From: an uncultured Litoreibacter sp. | GTDB taxonomy: Bacteria; Pseudomonadota; Alphaproteobacteria; Rhodobacterales; Rhodobacteraceae | NCBI RefSeq assembly: GCF_947501785.1 | Contig: NZ_CANMXB010000001.1 | Coordinates: 992,001-1,056,000 of the forward strand | Direction: 5' to 3' | DNA: 64,000 nucleotides | In this document: piece by piece, positions 9,540-20,121 of the stretch | How positions within the stretch are numbered: the first letter of the stretch is position 1 | How the letters are laid out: every line of letters starts with the position of its first letter | Notes under the pieces: generated by a model | The model's database searches: none | What the model was told of the DNA's origin: nothing | What the model saw: the letters and a program-made list of their open reading frames with translations, nothing else | Program-made: the position numbers and the translations under genes

Positions 9540-10862
9540 TTACGCTGCCTGCTTTGGCCCCTGCCCGCGACGTCTGCGATTGCGACGACGTTTGGGTGGG
9601 CCTGACGGTTTTTCGCCCTGCGGCGCGCCTTGGCTGCGCTGTTTTCCGCCCTTTGGCGCGCCCCGACCGCGGCCTCCGCCACCACGGTTTCCGCCGCCGC
9701 CGCGTTTGGGCTTGGCCTCTTCCTCGGACGGGGCCCAACGGCGGCCTCCCGCGACTGGGATTTGCATTTTCAGCACCTTTTCGATGTCCTTCATCTCGGA
9801 CATCTCGTCGGGCGCGCAGAAGGCGATTGCCTCCCCCTCTTTGCCGGCGCGGGCCGTGCGGCCGATGCGGTGCACATAGTTTTCCGGCACATTGGGCAGG
9901 TCGAAATTATAGACAAAAGCCACGTCAGGGATGTCGATACCGCGCGCGGCGACGTCGGTGGCCACCAGAATGCGAATGTCACCGGATTTGAACGCTGCCA
10001 GTGACCGGTCGCGCTGGTTTTGCGACTTATTGCCGTGGATCGAACCGGCAGCGAAGCCTTTCTTTTCCAACATCTTTTTCAGCTTCTCGGCGCCATGTTT
10101 TGTGCGCGAAAACACCAACGCCAATTCGTCCCGATGCTTATCCAGAAGCTCAACCAATAGATCGTTCTTGGCGGCTTTGGCGACGTAGTGCACCGATTGG
10201 GTGATCTTGTCTGCGGTCTTACCCGGACGGGCCACCTGTACCTTGCGGGGGTGGTCGAGATAGGTGGCGGCCAGTTCTTCCATCAGCTTCGGCATCGTTG
10301 CCGAAAACAGCAGGGTTTGGCGTTCCTCGGGGATCAGTTTGGCGATCTGGCGCAGCGCGTGGATGAAGCCCATGTCGAGCATCTGATCCGCCTCATCCAG
10401 CACCAAATATGTGGATTCCGAGAGGGTTAGCGCCTTTTGTTCAAGCAGGTCGATCAATCGACCCGGCGTCGCAACAAGAATATCGGTGCCGCGCTCCAGC
10501 GCCTTGCGCTGGGTGTTCATGGACAGGCCGCCGACAACCATGTTGATCTTCAAATGGCCGCCGCCCTGGAACATTTTCAGGTTGTCCTGGATCTGTTTTG
10601 CAAGCTCCCGCGTGGGGGCAAGGATCAACGCGCGGACGGTTTTCGGGTCCGGCTTGGTCCCAATTTTGATCAGGTTGTGAATGATCGGCAGACCGAAGGC
10701 CAAGGTCTTGCCGGTGCCGGTCTGGGCAAGGCCCATCACATCGCGGCCGGTCAGGATGATCGGGATCGCTTCTTCCTGGATCGGTGTTGGGTCTACAATA
10801 TTGTTTTCAGTAAGTTTTTGGCCAAGTTTGGGCGCTACGCCCAAGGCTTCGAATTTATTCAA
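9540..10862 (-). CDS. DEAD-box ATP-dependent RNA helicase (RhlE-like)
   Basis: About 440 residues. All helicase motifs are present: Q motif (PTPIQEEAIP), Walker A AQTGTGKT, PTRELA, TPGRL, DEAD (VLDEADQMLDMGF), SAT, and HRIGRTARAG. Beyond residue 375 the protein ends in a Gly/Arg/Lys-rich tail (repeats of RGGGG and GRGR type) expected to bind RNA non-specifically. No ATG fits: I chose TTG 10862 because AAGGA lies six bases upstream; another TTG at 10904 would add 14 residues but has no ribosome site. Likely roles are ribosome assembly and RNA unwinding at low temperature. It is divergent from irr across 280 bases. Confidence 0.85.
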   Translation of the reverse strand: MNKFEALGVAPKLGQKLTENNIVDPTPIQEEAIPIILTGRDVMGLAQTGTGKTLAFGLPIIHNLIKIGTKPDPKTVRALILAPTRELAKQIQDNLKMFQGGGHLKINMVVGGLSMNTQRKALERGTDILVATPGRLIDLLEQKALTLSESTYLVLDEADQMLDMGFIHALRQIAKLIPEERQTLLFSATMPKLMEELAATYLDHPRKVQVARPGKTADKITQSVHYVAKAAKNDLLVELLDKHRDELALVFSRTKHGAEKLKKMLEKKGFAAGSIHGNKSQNQRDRSLAAFKSGDIRILVATDVAARGIDIPDVAFVYNFDLPNVPENYVHRIGRTARAGKEGEAIAFCAPDEMSEMKDIEKVLKMQIPVAGGRRWAPSEEEAKPKRGGGGNRGGGGRGRGAPKGGKQRSQGAPQGEKPSGPPKRRRNRRRRGQGPKQAA

Positions 10863-11142
10863 GACATGTCCTTTCAAGACATGGGAGACCGCCCTTTCGA
10901 ACAAGGGACGGGTCGCGTTTACAGGGTGCGGAACCTCGTGTTCCGCCGGACCCTTTCGCGTGAAAAATGGGAACGTTTTGCGACGCTATGCTTGAACCCT
11001 TAGCAGGTCTCACGCGGCACGTTTGGCGTCGTCTTGTGGGGGATGTGGCGGTTGGGGGGTGGTAAGTCAATGGCTATGTGCGTTTTCGGGTGGTTTAGCA
11101 CGGAAAACTTGGCTTAAATGGCACCAAAAGCACGGAGGCCCC

Positions 11143-11550
11143 ATGGCGGACACATTGATAGAACGCTCAGCCAAGAAGGGCTTGAGGATGACGGGGCAGC
11201 GCGTTGTTATTGCAGGTATTTTGGAAGATGCCCAGGACCATCCGGACGTCGAAGAATTGCACAAACGCGCCGTGGCGCGGGACGCCAGCATCTCGATTGC
11301 GACGGTCTATCGCACCGTTAAGCTTTTTGAAGAGGCGGGCCTGCTGGAACGCCTTGAATTCGGCGACGGGCGCGCGCGCTATGAGGATGCGGAGCGGGAC
11401 CATCACGACCACCTGATCGACATGCAAAGCGGTGAAATCATTGAATTTGTTGACCCCGAGATCGAGGAACTGCAAGAGCGGATCGCCAAACGGTTGGGCT
11501 ACAAATTGAAGGGCCACCGGCTGGAATTATACGGGGTCAAGGACAGCTAG
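11143..11550 (+). CDS. irr: Fur-family iron response regulator Irr
   Basis: 135 residues from ATG 11143 after an acggagg ribosome site. The winged-helix domain (GLRMTGQRVVIAGIL, then SIATVYRTVKLFEEAGLLER) is followed by the Irr-type histidine cluster DHHDHLID (H87, H88, H90). There is no cysteine, so both the CxxC zinc sites of ordinary Fur and the N-terminal Cys-Pro haem motif of Bradyrhizobium Irr are absent; this is the Rhodobacterales form. Irr controls haem synthesis and iron uptake and storage genes by sensing haem status. The gene stands alone downstream of a divergent promoter region shared with the helicase. Confidence 0.85.
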   Translation: MADTLIERSAKKGLRMTGQRVVIAGILEDAQDHPDVEELHKRAVARDASISIATVYRTVKLFEEAGLLERLEFGDGRARYEDAERDHHDHLIDMQSGEIIEFVDPEIEELQERIAKRLGYKLKGHRLELYGVKDS

Positions 11551-11603
11551 GGCCGCTTGTGAAGAAAGCGCATAGCCACTTGCGCCGTTAACCTTTGAAG
11601 CGG

Positions 11604-12626
11604 TCACTGCGGCGTGGAGATGATGAAGCTCTCCTTCGCGTCACCGAACCCGTGAAAATTCAAAAACACGAAATCAAGCGCCTCGTTGCCCTCAAGCGTC
11701 ATCAGGATGCGACCCCCGCCCGACAGGATCAGCATGTCATTGGGGATAGAGAAGCGCAGCGCGTCGTCACCGACGTTGAGCGTATAGTACCCTGTCCCGC
11801 GCCAATGCTCCGGCGTGCCGGTCCCGGTGGTGCTGCCCATCGGCGCGCCTCTTTTGCGAATGTAATCCTGCTGGTCAAAATGGGTAAGGCGCAGCTGGTA
11901 TTTGCCGCCATAAAACGTCTTGAGCCATGACGGCGAGCGTCCCCGATCGGAATGCTCGTATTGCACGTCTAGATCGTCAAACGACGCAACTTTCCAGTCG
12001 ATGTAGTCCCTGACGGATGTCACGGCCTTCTTCCACACGCCTTCATGTAGAAAGACATGTGTGGTCAGCTTGGCATCATATTCGGGGCGGTCGGGGCCCG
12101 CGTCACTGTGGCTAAAGCTTCGATAATACGTGCTTTCGGCGTGCAGGTCCTTGAGGTCCTCAAACGTCAGATCCTTTTCCAGCACCTCATAAGGCGTGAA
12201 CGGTTTGACGCCATCGGAAGTAACGGTCTGATACCCGTCCAAGCCCGCGAAAACATTGCCAATCGGGAAGGGCCGATTGCCGCTGTCCTTGATGGTGCCA
12301 ATTCTGTCCCCGGACGCGTTGATGAAGACATTGGTGCCACCCGCCTCATCGCTGTGATGGATGAAATAGGCGACTTGTTGGTCCGGCAGGTAGTAATTTT
12401 CGAAATGTCGGCCATAGGTCGCGCCGAGGTTCAGGACGCTGATGGCATCGGTGCCAGCGAGGTCGGCTATCACCGGGAAGTTGGCGGCGACAAAGCCGTC
12501 TGGCGGCGGGGTCTTGCGCGGGGCGATATTGAACGAGGGCGCGCCGCTCAGGACCCAGAGCGCGACACCAAAGAGCGCGGCGAGGCCAAGGGCAATGAAG
12601 CCGAGGATGTAGAGAGCGGTTTTCAA
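11604..12626 (-). CDS. Membrane-anchored periplasmic protein of unknown function
   Basis: 340 residues. An N-terminal hydrophobic segment (MKTALYILGFIALGLAALFG, residues 1-28) looks like an uncleaved anchor or signal. The remainder is soluble, beta-rich and aromatic-rich, with no cysteine. Recurrent features are RHFENYYLPDQ, FAGLDGYQTVTSDGV and a Trp/Tyr-rich C-terminal half ending in DFVFLNFHGFGDAKESF. I do not recognise the family. It is convergent with irr (53 bases apart) and has a low-GC leader region. A carbohydrate- or lipid-binding envelope protein is possible, but nothing in the sequence proves it. Confidence 0.65.
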   Translation of the reverse strand: MKTALYILGFIALGLAALFGVALWVLSGAPSFNIAPRKTPPPDGFVAANFPVIADLAGTDAISVLNLGATYGRHFENYYLPDQQVAYFIHHSDEAGGTNVFINASGDRIGTIKDSGNRPFPIGNVFAGLDGYQTVTSDGVKPFTPYEVLEKDLTFEDLKDLHAESTYYRSFSHSDAGPDRPEYDAKLTTHVFLHEGVWKKAVTSVRDYIDWKVASFDDLDVQYEHSDRGRSPSWLKTFYGGKYQLRLTHFDQQDYIRKRGAPMGSTTGTGTPEHWRGTGYYTLNVGDDALRFSIPNDMLILSGGGRILMTLEGNEALDFVFLNFHGFGDAKESFIISTPQ

Positions 12627-12680
12627 AATTATGAACCTCCAAGCCTGTTACGGATGCTAACTGACTAGCTTGTCACAGCA

Positions 12681-13382
12681 TCAATGGATGCGTTCGGGCA
12701 CATACTGGCCTGTAATTGCATCTCGTTCGAAAGCGCTTCCGGCCGGATGATGAAGTAGGTCCACAAACCCATCGTCCCGGTTGAGTACGACACCTATCGC
12801 AATCCATGATCGGGTGCGTGCGTCTATCTCAGACTCATCAAGCCCGGTCTGATCCCCGAGAATTCGCCATCCACTATCGACGTGCTCACCTCCAAGTTTT
12901 TCGGCTTCTTCGCGGTAGATCAAGCCTATTGGTACATCTTCATAAACGACGCAGTCATCCACTAGACATCGCATGAACCACTTTTGATCGTCACCGGCAA
13001 ATTTCGCGCGATTCGCATCGTCGTTCCAGATCACATCAATGATGTGGTGCGCCTCAAATTTGATTTCCTGCTGATACCGCAATTGCGGAATGTCTGATGG
13101 AATATTGTCCAGCACACCTTCAAAGAAAGCACCGTCACGACCGGTCACGATCAGCCACATTCTTTCGCCAGCCGTGTCGCGCGCCTCTGGAACGGACGTA
13201 AATATAAGTTTGACGAGACCACCGGGTTCAATGGCCTCAACCTCTTCGTTTTCCGGAAGGTGAAAAGTGTAAGGGTTTTGCCGCGCCATTGGGCGCGGGT
13301 CCAGAATTTCATAGGTGCCGAACCATCTGCGATAAACGTCGAACAGGTGATTAGGAAGCCAACGAACCAAAAGTTCTATCAA
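12681..13382 (-). CDS. DUF2314 plus Imm33-like (DUF2185) protein
   Basis: About 233 residues from a TTG codon 12 bases after the enolase stop; an ATG at 13289 is a shorter alternative. Residues ~35-120 look like DUF2314 (PYTFHLPENEEVEAIEPGGLV...MWLIVT...FFEGVLDN). Residues ~138-215 look like DUF2185/Imm33 (VVYEDVPIGLIYREE...DSGWRILGDQTG). Both domains recur among immunity proteins of polymorphic toxin systems and in stand-alone proteins. No toxin gene is adjacent. Base composition is visibly more AT-rich than in the neighbouring enolase, which suggests later acquisition. The operon position behind eno may only provide expression. Confidence 0.65.
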   Translation of the reverse strand: MIELLVRWLPNHLFDVYRRWFGTYEILDPRPMARQNPYTFHLPENEEVEAIEPGGLVKLIFTSVPEARDTAGERMWLIVTGRDGAFFEGVLDNIPSDIPQLRYQQEIKFEAHHIIDVIWNDDANRAKFAGDDQKWFMRCLVDDCVVYEDVPIGLIYREEAEKLGGEHVDSGWRILGDQTGLDESEIDARTRSWIAIGVVLNRDDGFVDLLHHPAGSAFERDAITGQYVPERIH

Positions 13383-13394
13383 CTTTTGATCAAC

Positions 13395-15234
<1,840 letters not shown>

Positions 15235-15243
<9 letters not shown>

Positions 15244-16404
15244 GGGCTTGCTGATCGTCCCGCCGCCGACACTGGCGGCAACGCCGGTGGTGGAGGGGCA
15301 GCTGGTGGGCAAGCCGCGCGCGACGCGGACGGCGAGGAAGGCGAAGGCCTGCGCTTCTAGCATGTCACCGTTCAGGCCGGTGATGTCGATGTCTACGACA
15401 TCAGCATTAATCTCGTTTCGTAGGTATTTCATAAATATGAGGTTTTTACGCCCGCCGCCGGTGACAAAGATGGTCTTTGGCGGCTTAGGCGCATGTTCCA
15501 ACCCGCGCGCAACGGCAGCGGCAGCGCAGGCGATAAGCGTGGTGGCGGCGTCTTCGTCAGACAGCGATGCGACCATTGCCGACAGGTCCTCGAAGTCGTC
15601 GCGATCCAGCGATTTAGGCGGCATTTTATGGAAATAGGGATGCGTCAGGAAGTTCTGCACGATGTCAGCGCTAGGATGCCCGCGTGCCGCACAGTCGCCG
15701 TTTTCATCAAAGGGAAGGTTTCTCCGCGCCATCATGAGATCATTCACTGGCGCATTGGCGGGGCCGGTGTCAAACGCCAGAAGCGCGCCGTCGTCATCGG
15801 GCTGCGTCTTGGTGGGGTCGACATATGTCAGGTTGCCCACGCCACCAAGGTTGAGGAACGCGACCGGGGCCGTGGCCTCGATATACTTGGCACAAGCGAA
15901 GTGAAAGAACGGGGCCAAAGGCGCGCCCTGCCCGCCCAGTTCGACATCCGCGCTGCGAAAGTCCCACACGACCGGGGTTTGTAACAGCTCAGCCATCAGC
16001 GCACCGTCGCCCGTTTGGTGCGTTCGTGGCGCGCCTTGCAGCCCGTAAGGATCATGGGCAAGCGTCTGGCCGTGAAATCCGATAAGGCGTGGTTTCGGTG
16101 CGGTTTCGCCTTCGCCATTCCGGGCTGAAGTGCCTGCACCTGTGAAGCGCGAGAGCACTGCCGCATGGGCGGTTTCCACCACCTCTTGCGCTGCGGGAAC
16201 TTGTGCGCCATCCGACCATTGGCCCAAGGCGGCTCGCAGCTGGGCCTGCTCCTTGGGGCTGTAAGGGCGGAAGGCGGTGCCACCGAACTCGGAAATCACT
16301 TCCCCATCCGTCAAGATCATCGCGGCATCAACGCCATCGAGCGATGTGCCGGACATGGCCCCCAACGCCCATATCGGTTTGCCAGCCTTTATTGCGATTT
16401 TCAC
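15235..16404 (-). CDS. anmK: Anhydro-N-acetylmuramic acid kinase
   Basis: 389 residues from GTG 16404, chosen because an AAGGGGA ribosome site lies just upstream and because the family begins close to [14 protein letters not shown]. The enzyme phosphorylates and opens 1,6-anhydroMurNAc released by cell-wall turnover, giving MurNAc-6-phosphate for peptidoglycan recycling. ATPase-fold motifs visible are [10 protein letters not shown] (phosphate loop), [28 protein letters not shown] (catalytic Asp region) and FVTGGGRKN (adenosine site). It is divergent from tyrS, a pairing common in alphaproteobacteria. It overlaps the cupin gene end. Confidence 0.92.
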
Positions 16405-16440
16405 TGCTTCCCCTTGCGCGTGCCAATGCGTATACCGTGG

Positions 16441-16450
16441 CAAAAATACT
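16441..16450 (+). repeat. Intergenic CAAAAATACT motif, copy 1
   Basis: This decamer lies 13 bases before the tyrS start, in the 59-base gap with divergent anmK. The same decamer recurs at 28578 and 42550, always between genes. Its role is unknown; see the finding on this motif. Confidence 0.5.
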
Positions 16451-16463
16451 GGACGGAAAACCC

Positions 16464-17714
16464 ATGGCATACCACCCCAAATCAGACTTCCTGCGCGTGA
16501 TGATCGAACGCGGCTTTCTGGCCGATTGCACCGATTATCAGGGGCTGGACGAGGCTTTGGTCAAAGGCGTGGTCCCAGCCTATATCGGGTTTGACGCGAC
16601 GGCGACGTCTTTGCATGTGGGATCACTGATCCAGATCATGATGCTGCGCTGGTTGCAGAAGACCGGCCACAAACCGATCGTTTTGATGGGTGGCGGCACC
16701 ACCAAAGTGGGTGACCCGTCTTTCCGCGCGGATGAGCGGCCTTTGCTGACCGAGGACCAAATCAACGGCAATATCGAGGGCATCAAACAGGTGTTTTCGC
16801 ATTACGTGTCCTTTGGCGAGGCCGCGGCTGATGCGATCATGGTCAACAACGCCGAATGGCTGGACGGGCTGAACTATCTTGAGTTTCTGCGCGACGTGGG
16901 GCGGCATTTCTCGGTCAACCGGATGCTGTCTTTTGAGAGCGTGAAGTCTCGGCTGGACCGAGAACAATCGTTGAGCTTTTTGGAGTTCAACTACATGATC
17001 CTGCAGGCGTATGACTTCATGGAGCTGCACCGCCGCTACGGATGCCTGATGCAAATGGGCGGCTCGGACCAGTGGGGCAACATCGTCAACGGGATCGACC
17101 TGACCCGGCGCATTCTGGACGATCAGGTGTTCGGGCTGACTTCGCCGTTGCTGACCACATCTGACGGCAAAAAGATGGGCAAGTCTCAGGACGGCGCGGT
17201 GTGGCTGAACGCGGATTTGGTCTCGGCCTACCAATTCTGGCAGTTCTGGCGGAACACCACGGACGCGGATGTGGGGCGTTTCTTGAAGCTGTATACCGAA
17301 CTGCCGGTTGCGGAGTGCGACCGATTGGGCGCATTGGAAGGGCAAGAGATCAACGACGCCAAAATCGTGTTGGCCAATGAGGTGACGACCCTTTTGCACG
17401 GGGCTGAAGCCGCAGCGGCCGCCGAAGCCACGGCGCGCGAAGTGTTCGAAAAGGGCGGCACGGGCGACGAGCTGCCGACTTTGGAATTGTCGGCCAGCGA
17501 TCTGGGCGACGGCATTTCAGTCGTGCAGTTGATTGTGCGCTCTGGATTGGCGAAATCCGGCAAGGACGCCAAACGGTTGATCGCGGAAGGCGGCGCCAAG
17601 CTGAATGACGCGGACCTGACGGATGCGGGGCTGTTCATGACGCCGGCTGAATTGGCCGCACCAATCAAGTTGAGCGCAGGCAAGAAGCGCCACGCTTTGG
17701 TCAAGCTGGTTTAA
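16464..17714 (+). CDS. tyrS: Tyrosyl-tRNA synthetase
   Basis: 416 residues from ATG 16464 ([18 protein letters not shown]). The enzyme charges tRNA-Tyr. Class I signatures are present: the HIGH-equivalent TSLHVGSL, tyrosine-binding [11 protein letters not shown], and the KMSKS-equivalent [11 protein letters not shown]-terminal S4-type RNA-binding domain (about residues 340-416, [17 protein letters not shown]) completes the TyrRS bacterial form. The longer open frame reaching back to 16203 overlaps anmK antisense and is not used. Confidence 0.95.
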   Translation: MAYHPKSDFLRVMIERGFLADCTDYQGLDEALVKGVVPAYIGFDATATSLHVGSLIQIMMLRWLQKTGHKPIVLMGGGTTKVGDPSFRADERPLLTEDQINGNIEGIKQVFSHYVSFGEAAADAIMVNNAEWLDGLNYLEFLRDVGRHFSVNRMLSFESVKSRLDREQSLSFLEFNYMILQAYDFMELHRRYGCLMQMGGSDQWGNIVNGIDLTRRILDDQVFGLTSPLLTTSDGKKMGKSQDGAVWLNADLVSAYQFWQFWRNTTDADVGRFLKLYTELPVAECDRLGALEGQEINDAKIVLANEVTTLLHGAEAAAAAEATAREVFEKGGTGDELPTLELSASDLGDGISVVQLIVRSGLAKSGKDAKRLIAEGGAKLNDADLTDAGLFMTPAELAAPIKLSAGKKRHALVKLV

Positions 17715-17749
17715 CCCCGCCTTAACCATGGATGGAGGAGGCTGCAGCG

Positions 17750-18580
17750 ATGCTGCGGCCCTTGCAACAACACCCCCATTTTGCCGACTGCCTGCGCGCC
17801 GGAGGGCGCGAAGTCGTGCAAACAGATGCCGGCGTGATGCTCCTGCGGCGGTTCGGATTGGCGAATGTGGGCTTGGTCTCTCGCGGCTCGGCGGAGATGT
17901 TGGAGGCGCAGCCCCCTGCCCGCACGCTGCGGCTGTTCACCCCTGACCATCCGATGGGCACCGAGATGCAGGATCACGGGTTTGCCCGGCTGCGCCCGGC
18001 GGTGAAAGTCGCGGAATGGGACATTTCGGGGCCTGATCTGCGGTCCGGCCTGCGCAAAACCTGGCGGCACGCCTTGGACCGCGCGGATGGGCTGAAGCTG
18101 GCGCTGACCCATATGCCTGATGCCAGCAACCATTGGCTGCTTATGGCTGAACAGCGGCAGGCCCGGGACAAACGCTACCGCGCGTTGCCGCTTTGGTTGA
18201 CAAGGGCCTGGGCCACGTTGCACCCCAAGGACAGTTTGTTGATCGAAGCACGCGCCAAAGGCGCGGTAGTCGCGGGCATGGTGTTTTTGCGCCATGGCGA
18301 GGTTGCCACCTACCACATTTCCTTCACCACGCCGCTGGGCCGCCAGATGGAGGCGCATCGCGTCATGTTGTGGCGGGCGGCGGCGCATTTTGCGTCGCGC
18401 GGCGTGGTGCGGCTGGACCTTGGCACGCTGGACATCGACGCCGCGCCGGGGCTGGCGCGGTTCAAGCTGGGCACGGGCGCGCAGGCGCGCGCGCTGGGCG
18501 GCACATGGGTGTCCGTGCCCGGCCTGGCGGCAGTTCGGCGTCAGTTTGTCCGCCAGTTCCCATCCGGAAAGAAGGCCTGA
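17750..18580 (+). CDS. GNAT/FemAB-like acetyltransferase
   Basis: 276 residues from ATG 17750, preceded by a strong GGAGGAGG ribosome site; an ATG at 17732 would add six residues but lies upstream of that site. The C-terminal half resembles an acyltransferase core, with a beta-bulge-like VVAGMVFLRHGEVATYHISFTT and LDLGTLDI, followed by FKLGTGAQARALGGTW, reminiscent of FemAB/GNAT proteins of the 'peptidoglycan bridge' class. The substrate is unknown. The last 40 bases overlap the convergent DUF3179 gene, a large overlap that is nonetheless consistent with both frames. Confidence 0.75.
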   Translation: MLRPLQQHPHFADCLRAGGREVVQTDAGVMLLRRFGLANVGLVSRGSAEMLEAQPPARTLRLFTPDHPMGTEMQDHGFARLRPAVKVAEWDISGPDLRSGLRKTWRHALDRADGLKLALTHMPDASNHWLLMAEQRQARDKRYRALPLWLTRAWATLHPKDSLLIEARAKGAVVAGMVFLRHGEVATYHISFTTPLGRQMEAHRVMLWRAAAHFASRGVVRLDLGTLDIDAAPGLARFKLGTGAQARALGGTWVSVPGLAAVRRQFVRQFPSGKKA

Positions 18581-19494
18581 AAGGCGAAGGCGAACATCAC
18601 ATCATGGGGCACGTCGCGCCCTTGCGCGTCGCGCACCCGGATGGTTGACACGGGCTTCCCCTTGGCGATGTTGCCAGTGTCCAGCGCCGAGGCCTGCTGG
18701 CCCTCATGGGTCAGTGTCACGCCCGCCTCGGTGATGGATCTCTGGGCGGCGATGCGGGTCATTGGCCACGCGCTGTCGCCGACGCGGACCACGCGTTCCA
18801 TCGGATCAATGCCATTTGGCGGCAGCTCGCCGGAATAGAGGAACGGCCGGGCGGAGCTGTCATAGTTCACATAAGGGTTGTAGCCGTAGTTGAAATTTCG
18901 GCGCGGCGCGTTCAGCACGATGCCGTCGGGGTTGCGGGCTTTGAAGTCGGCCCAGCTTTCCATCCAGCTGGGCAGTTGTTTCAGCTCGGCCCCCGCGTGC
19001 TGTCCCACGATCCCCTCGCCTACGGCCTGCTGCCACCACGATTCCGTCTGCCGATCATACATCACCATATCCGAATTGCGCAGATTGCCGGAGACGCCGA
19101 ATGTGTGCGGCTTGCCGCCCACCCGCGCGTCAAACACCATGGCCGAGTTGCACAGTGGGCAGAACGTAACCGCGACGGGCGTGCCGTTCACCACATCGTT
19201 GACGATCTCATGGACCATGAAATATCGGATCGGATAGGCGCGCGGCGGGCCGCCAATTTCCAATGCGATGACGGGTTCCCGGTCTGCGAGGCGGGTCTCG
19301 TCAGCGACCTTGATGAATTGCGGATCATCAATTGCCGGGATGCCGTCCTTGCCCGGACCGCCGGAGCGGATCGAATTCAGATCCACGGTGGTTTTGGAAA
19401 AATCGGTGTCCGGCCATCCGGATTTCAGCGACTTGCTATACGCCATGGCTGGCAGCATCAGCGCGCATGCCAGGATGCAAAGAAAACGGGCCAT
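18541..19494 (-). CDS. DUF3179-family exported protein
   Basis: 317 residues. A signal peptide (MARFLCILACALMLPAMAYS) leads a mature periplasmic protein. The family signature includes DDPQFIKVADETRLADREPVIALEIGG-like start, the YFMVHEIVNDVVNGTPVAVTFCPLCNSAMVFD segment with the CPLC pair, and GVSGNLRNSDMVMYD...WWQQAVGEGIVG. The CPLC pair resembles a redox or metal-binding site. Function is unknown. The gene is convergent with the GNAT gene and overlaps it by 40 bases; the coding assignment of both is supported by clear family likeness. Confidence 0.85.
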   Translation of the reverse strand: MARFLCILACALMLPAMAYSKSLKSGWPDTDFSKTTVDLNSIRSGGPGKDGIPAIDDPQFIKVADETRLADREPVIALEIGGPPRAYPIRYFMVHEIVNDVVNGTPVAVTFCPLCNSAMVFDARVGGKPHTFGVSGNLRNSDMVMYDRQTESWWQQAVGEGIVGQHAGAELKQLPSWMESWADFKARNPDGIVLNAPRRNFNYGYNPYVNYDSSARPFLYSGELPPNGIDPMERVVRVGDSAWPMTRIAAQRSITEAGVTLTHEGQQASALDTGNIAKGKPVSTIRVRDAQGRDVPHDVMFAFAFQAFFPDGNWRTN

Positions 19495-19578
19495 GATATG
19501 CCTCCCCTGTTGGTCAGCGCATCATGGCCCGAAAATCGGTTCTTGTTCAGCCCCCCTCACGGGAGGTTGATGTGACGA

Positions 19579-20121
19579 CTACTCGGTCACCCGCACAGCT
19601 TCCATCACGTCCTGCTGAGCGTTTACGAACGCACCGTTTGCGCCGTCGCCGCGGGTGATGGCGTCAACCACCTCCATGCCCTCGGTGACGCGGCCCACGA
19701 TGGTGTATTGCCCGTTCAGGAAGCTGCCTTCCTCAAACATGATGAAGAACTGAGAGTTGGCAGAATTGGGCGATTGGCTGCGCGCCATGCCGACAACGCC
19801 GCGGTCATAGTTGAGGTCAGAGAACTCGGACGGCAAATCGTCATATTGTGACCCGCCGGTCCCTGCGCGCCGCAGATCGCCGCCCGCTTTGCCGAACTCC
19901 ACATCGCCGGTCTGCGCCATGAAGCCGTCGATGACGCGGTGGAAGACCACGCCGTCATAGCCGCCCTCGCCCGCGATTGCGGTGATTTGGGTGACATGTT
20001 TTGGGGCCACGTCTTCCAGCAGATCAATCTTGATCGTGCCTTTGCCCGCGACGTCGATCTCCAGACCGGAGGCAAACGCCGCCCCGGACATCAGAGCCAG
20101 TGCTAGTGCTGCCTTATACAT
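19579..20121 (-). CDS. Periplasmic cyclophilin-type peptidyl-prolyl isomerase
   Basis: 180 residues with a short signal peptide (MYKAALALALMSGAAFASG). It catalyses cis-trans isomerisation of Xaa-Pro bonds, assisting folding of exported proteins. Active-site motifs are present: VVFHRVIDGFMAQTGD (Arg and Gln of the catalytic site), GMARSQSPNSANSQFFIMF, and LNGQYTIVGRVTEGMEVVD. Its start overlaps the stop of the cytoplasmic paralogue just upstream by eight bases, so the two isomerases are translationally coupled and most likely arose by tandem duplication. Confidence 0.92.
   Translation of the reverse strand: MYKAALALALMSGAAFASGLEIDVAGKGTIKIDLLEDVAPKHVTQITAIAGEGGYDGVVFHRVIDGFMAQTGDVEFGKAGGDLRRAGTGGSQYDDLPSEFSDLNYDRGVVGMARSQSPNSANSQFFIMFEEGSFLNGQYTIVGRVTEGMEVVDAITRGDGANGAFVNAQQDVMEAVRVTE

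Noticed and set aside
10863-11142. A gene in the 280-base gap between the helicase and irr
   Set aside because: The only open frames are extensions of irr (from 11023) or the antisense of the helicase leader. I see no independent coding signal or clear operator and regard it as a promoter region.
12681-13382. A complete toxin-immunity system
   Set aside because: Only an immunity-like protein is present; neighbours are enolase and a membrane-anchored protein with no toxin or secretion features.
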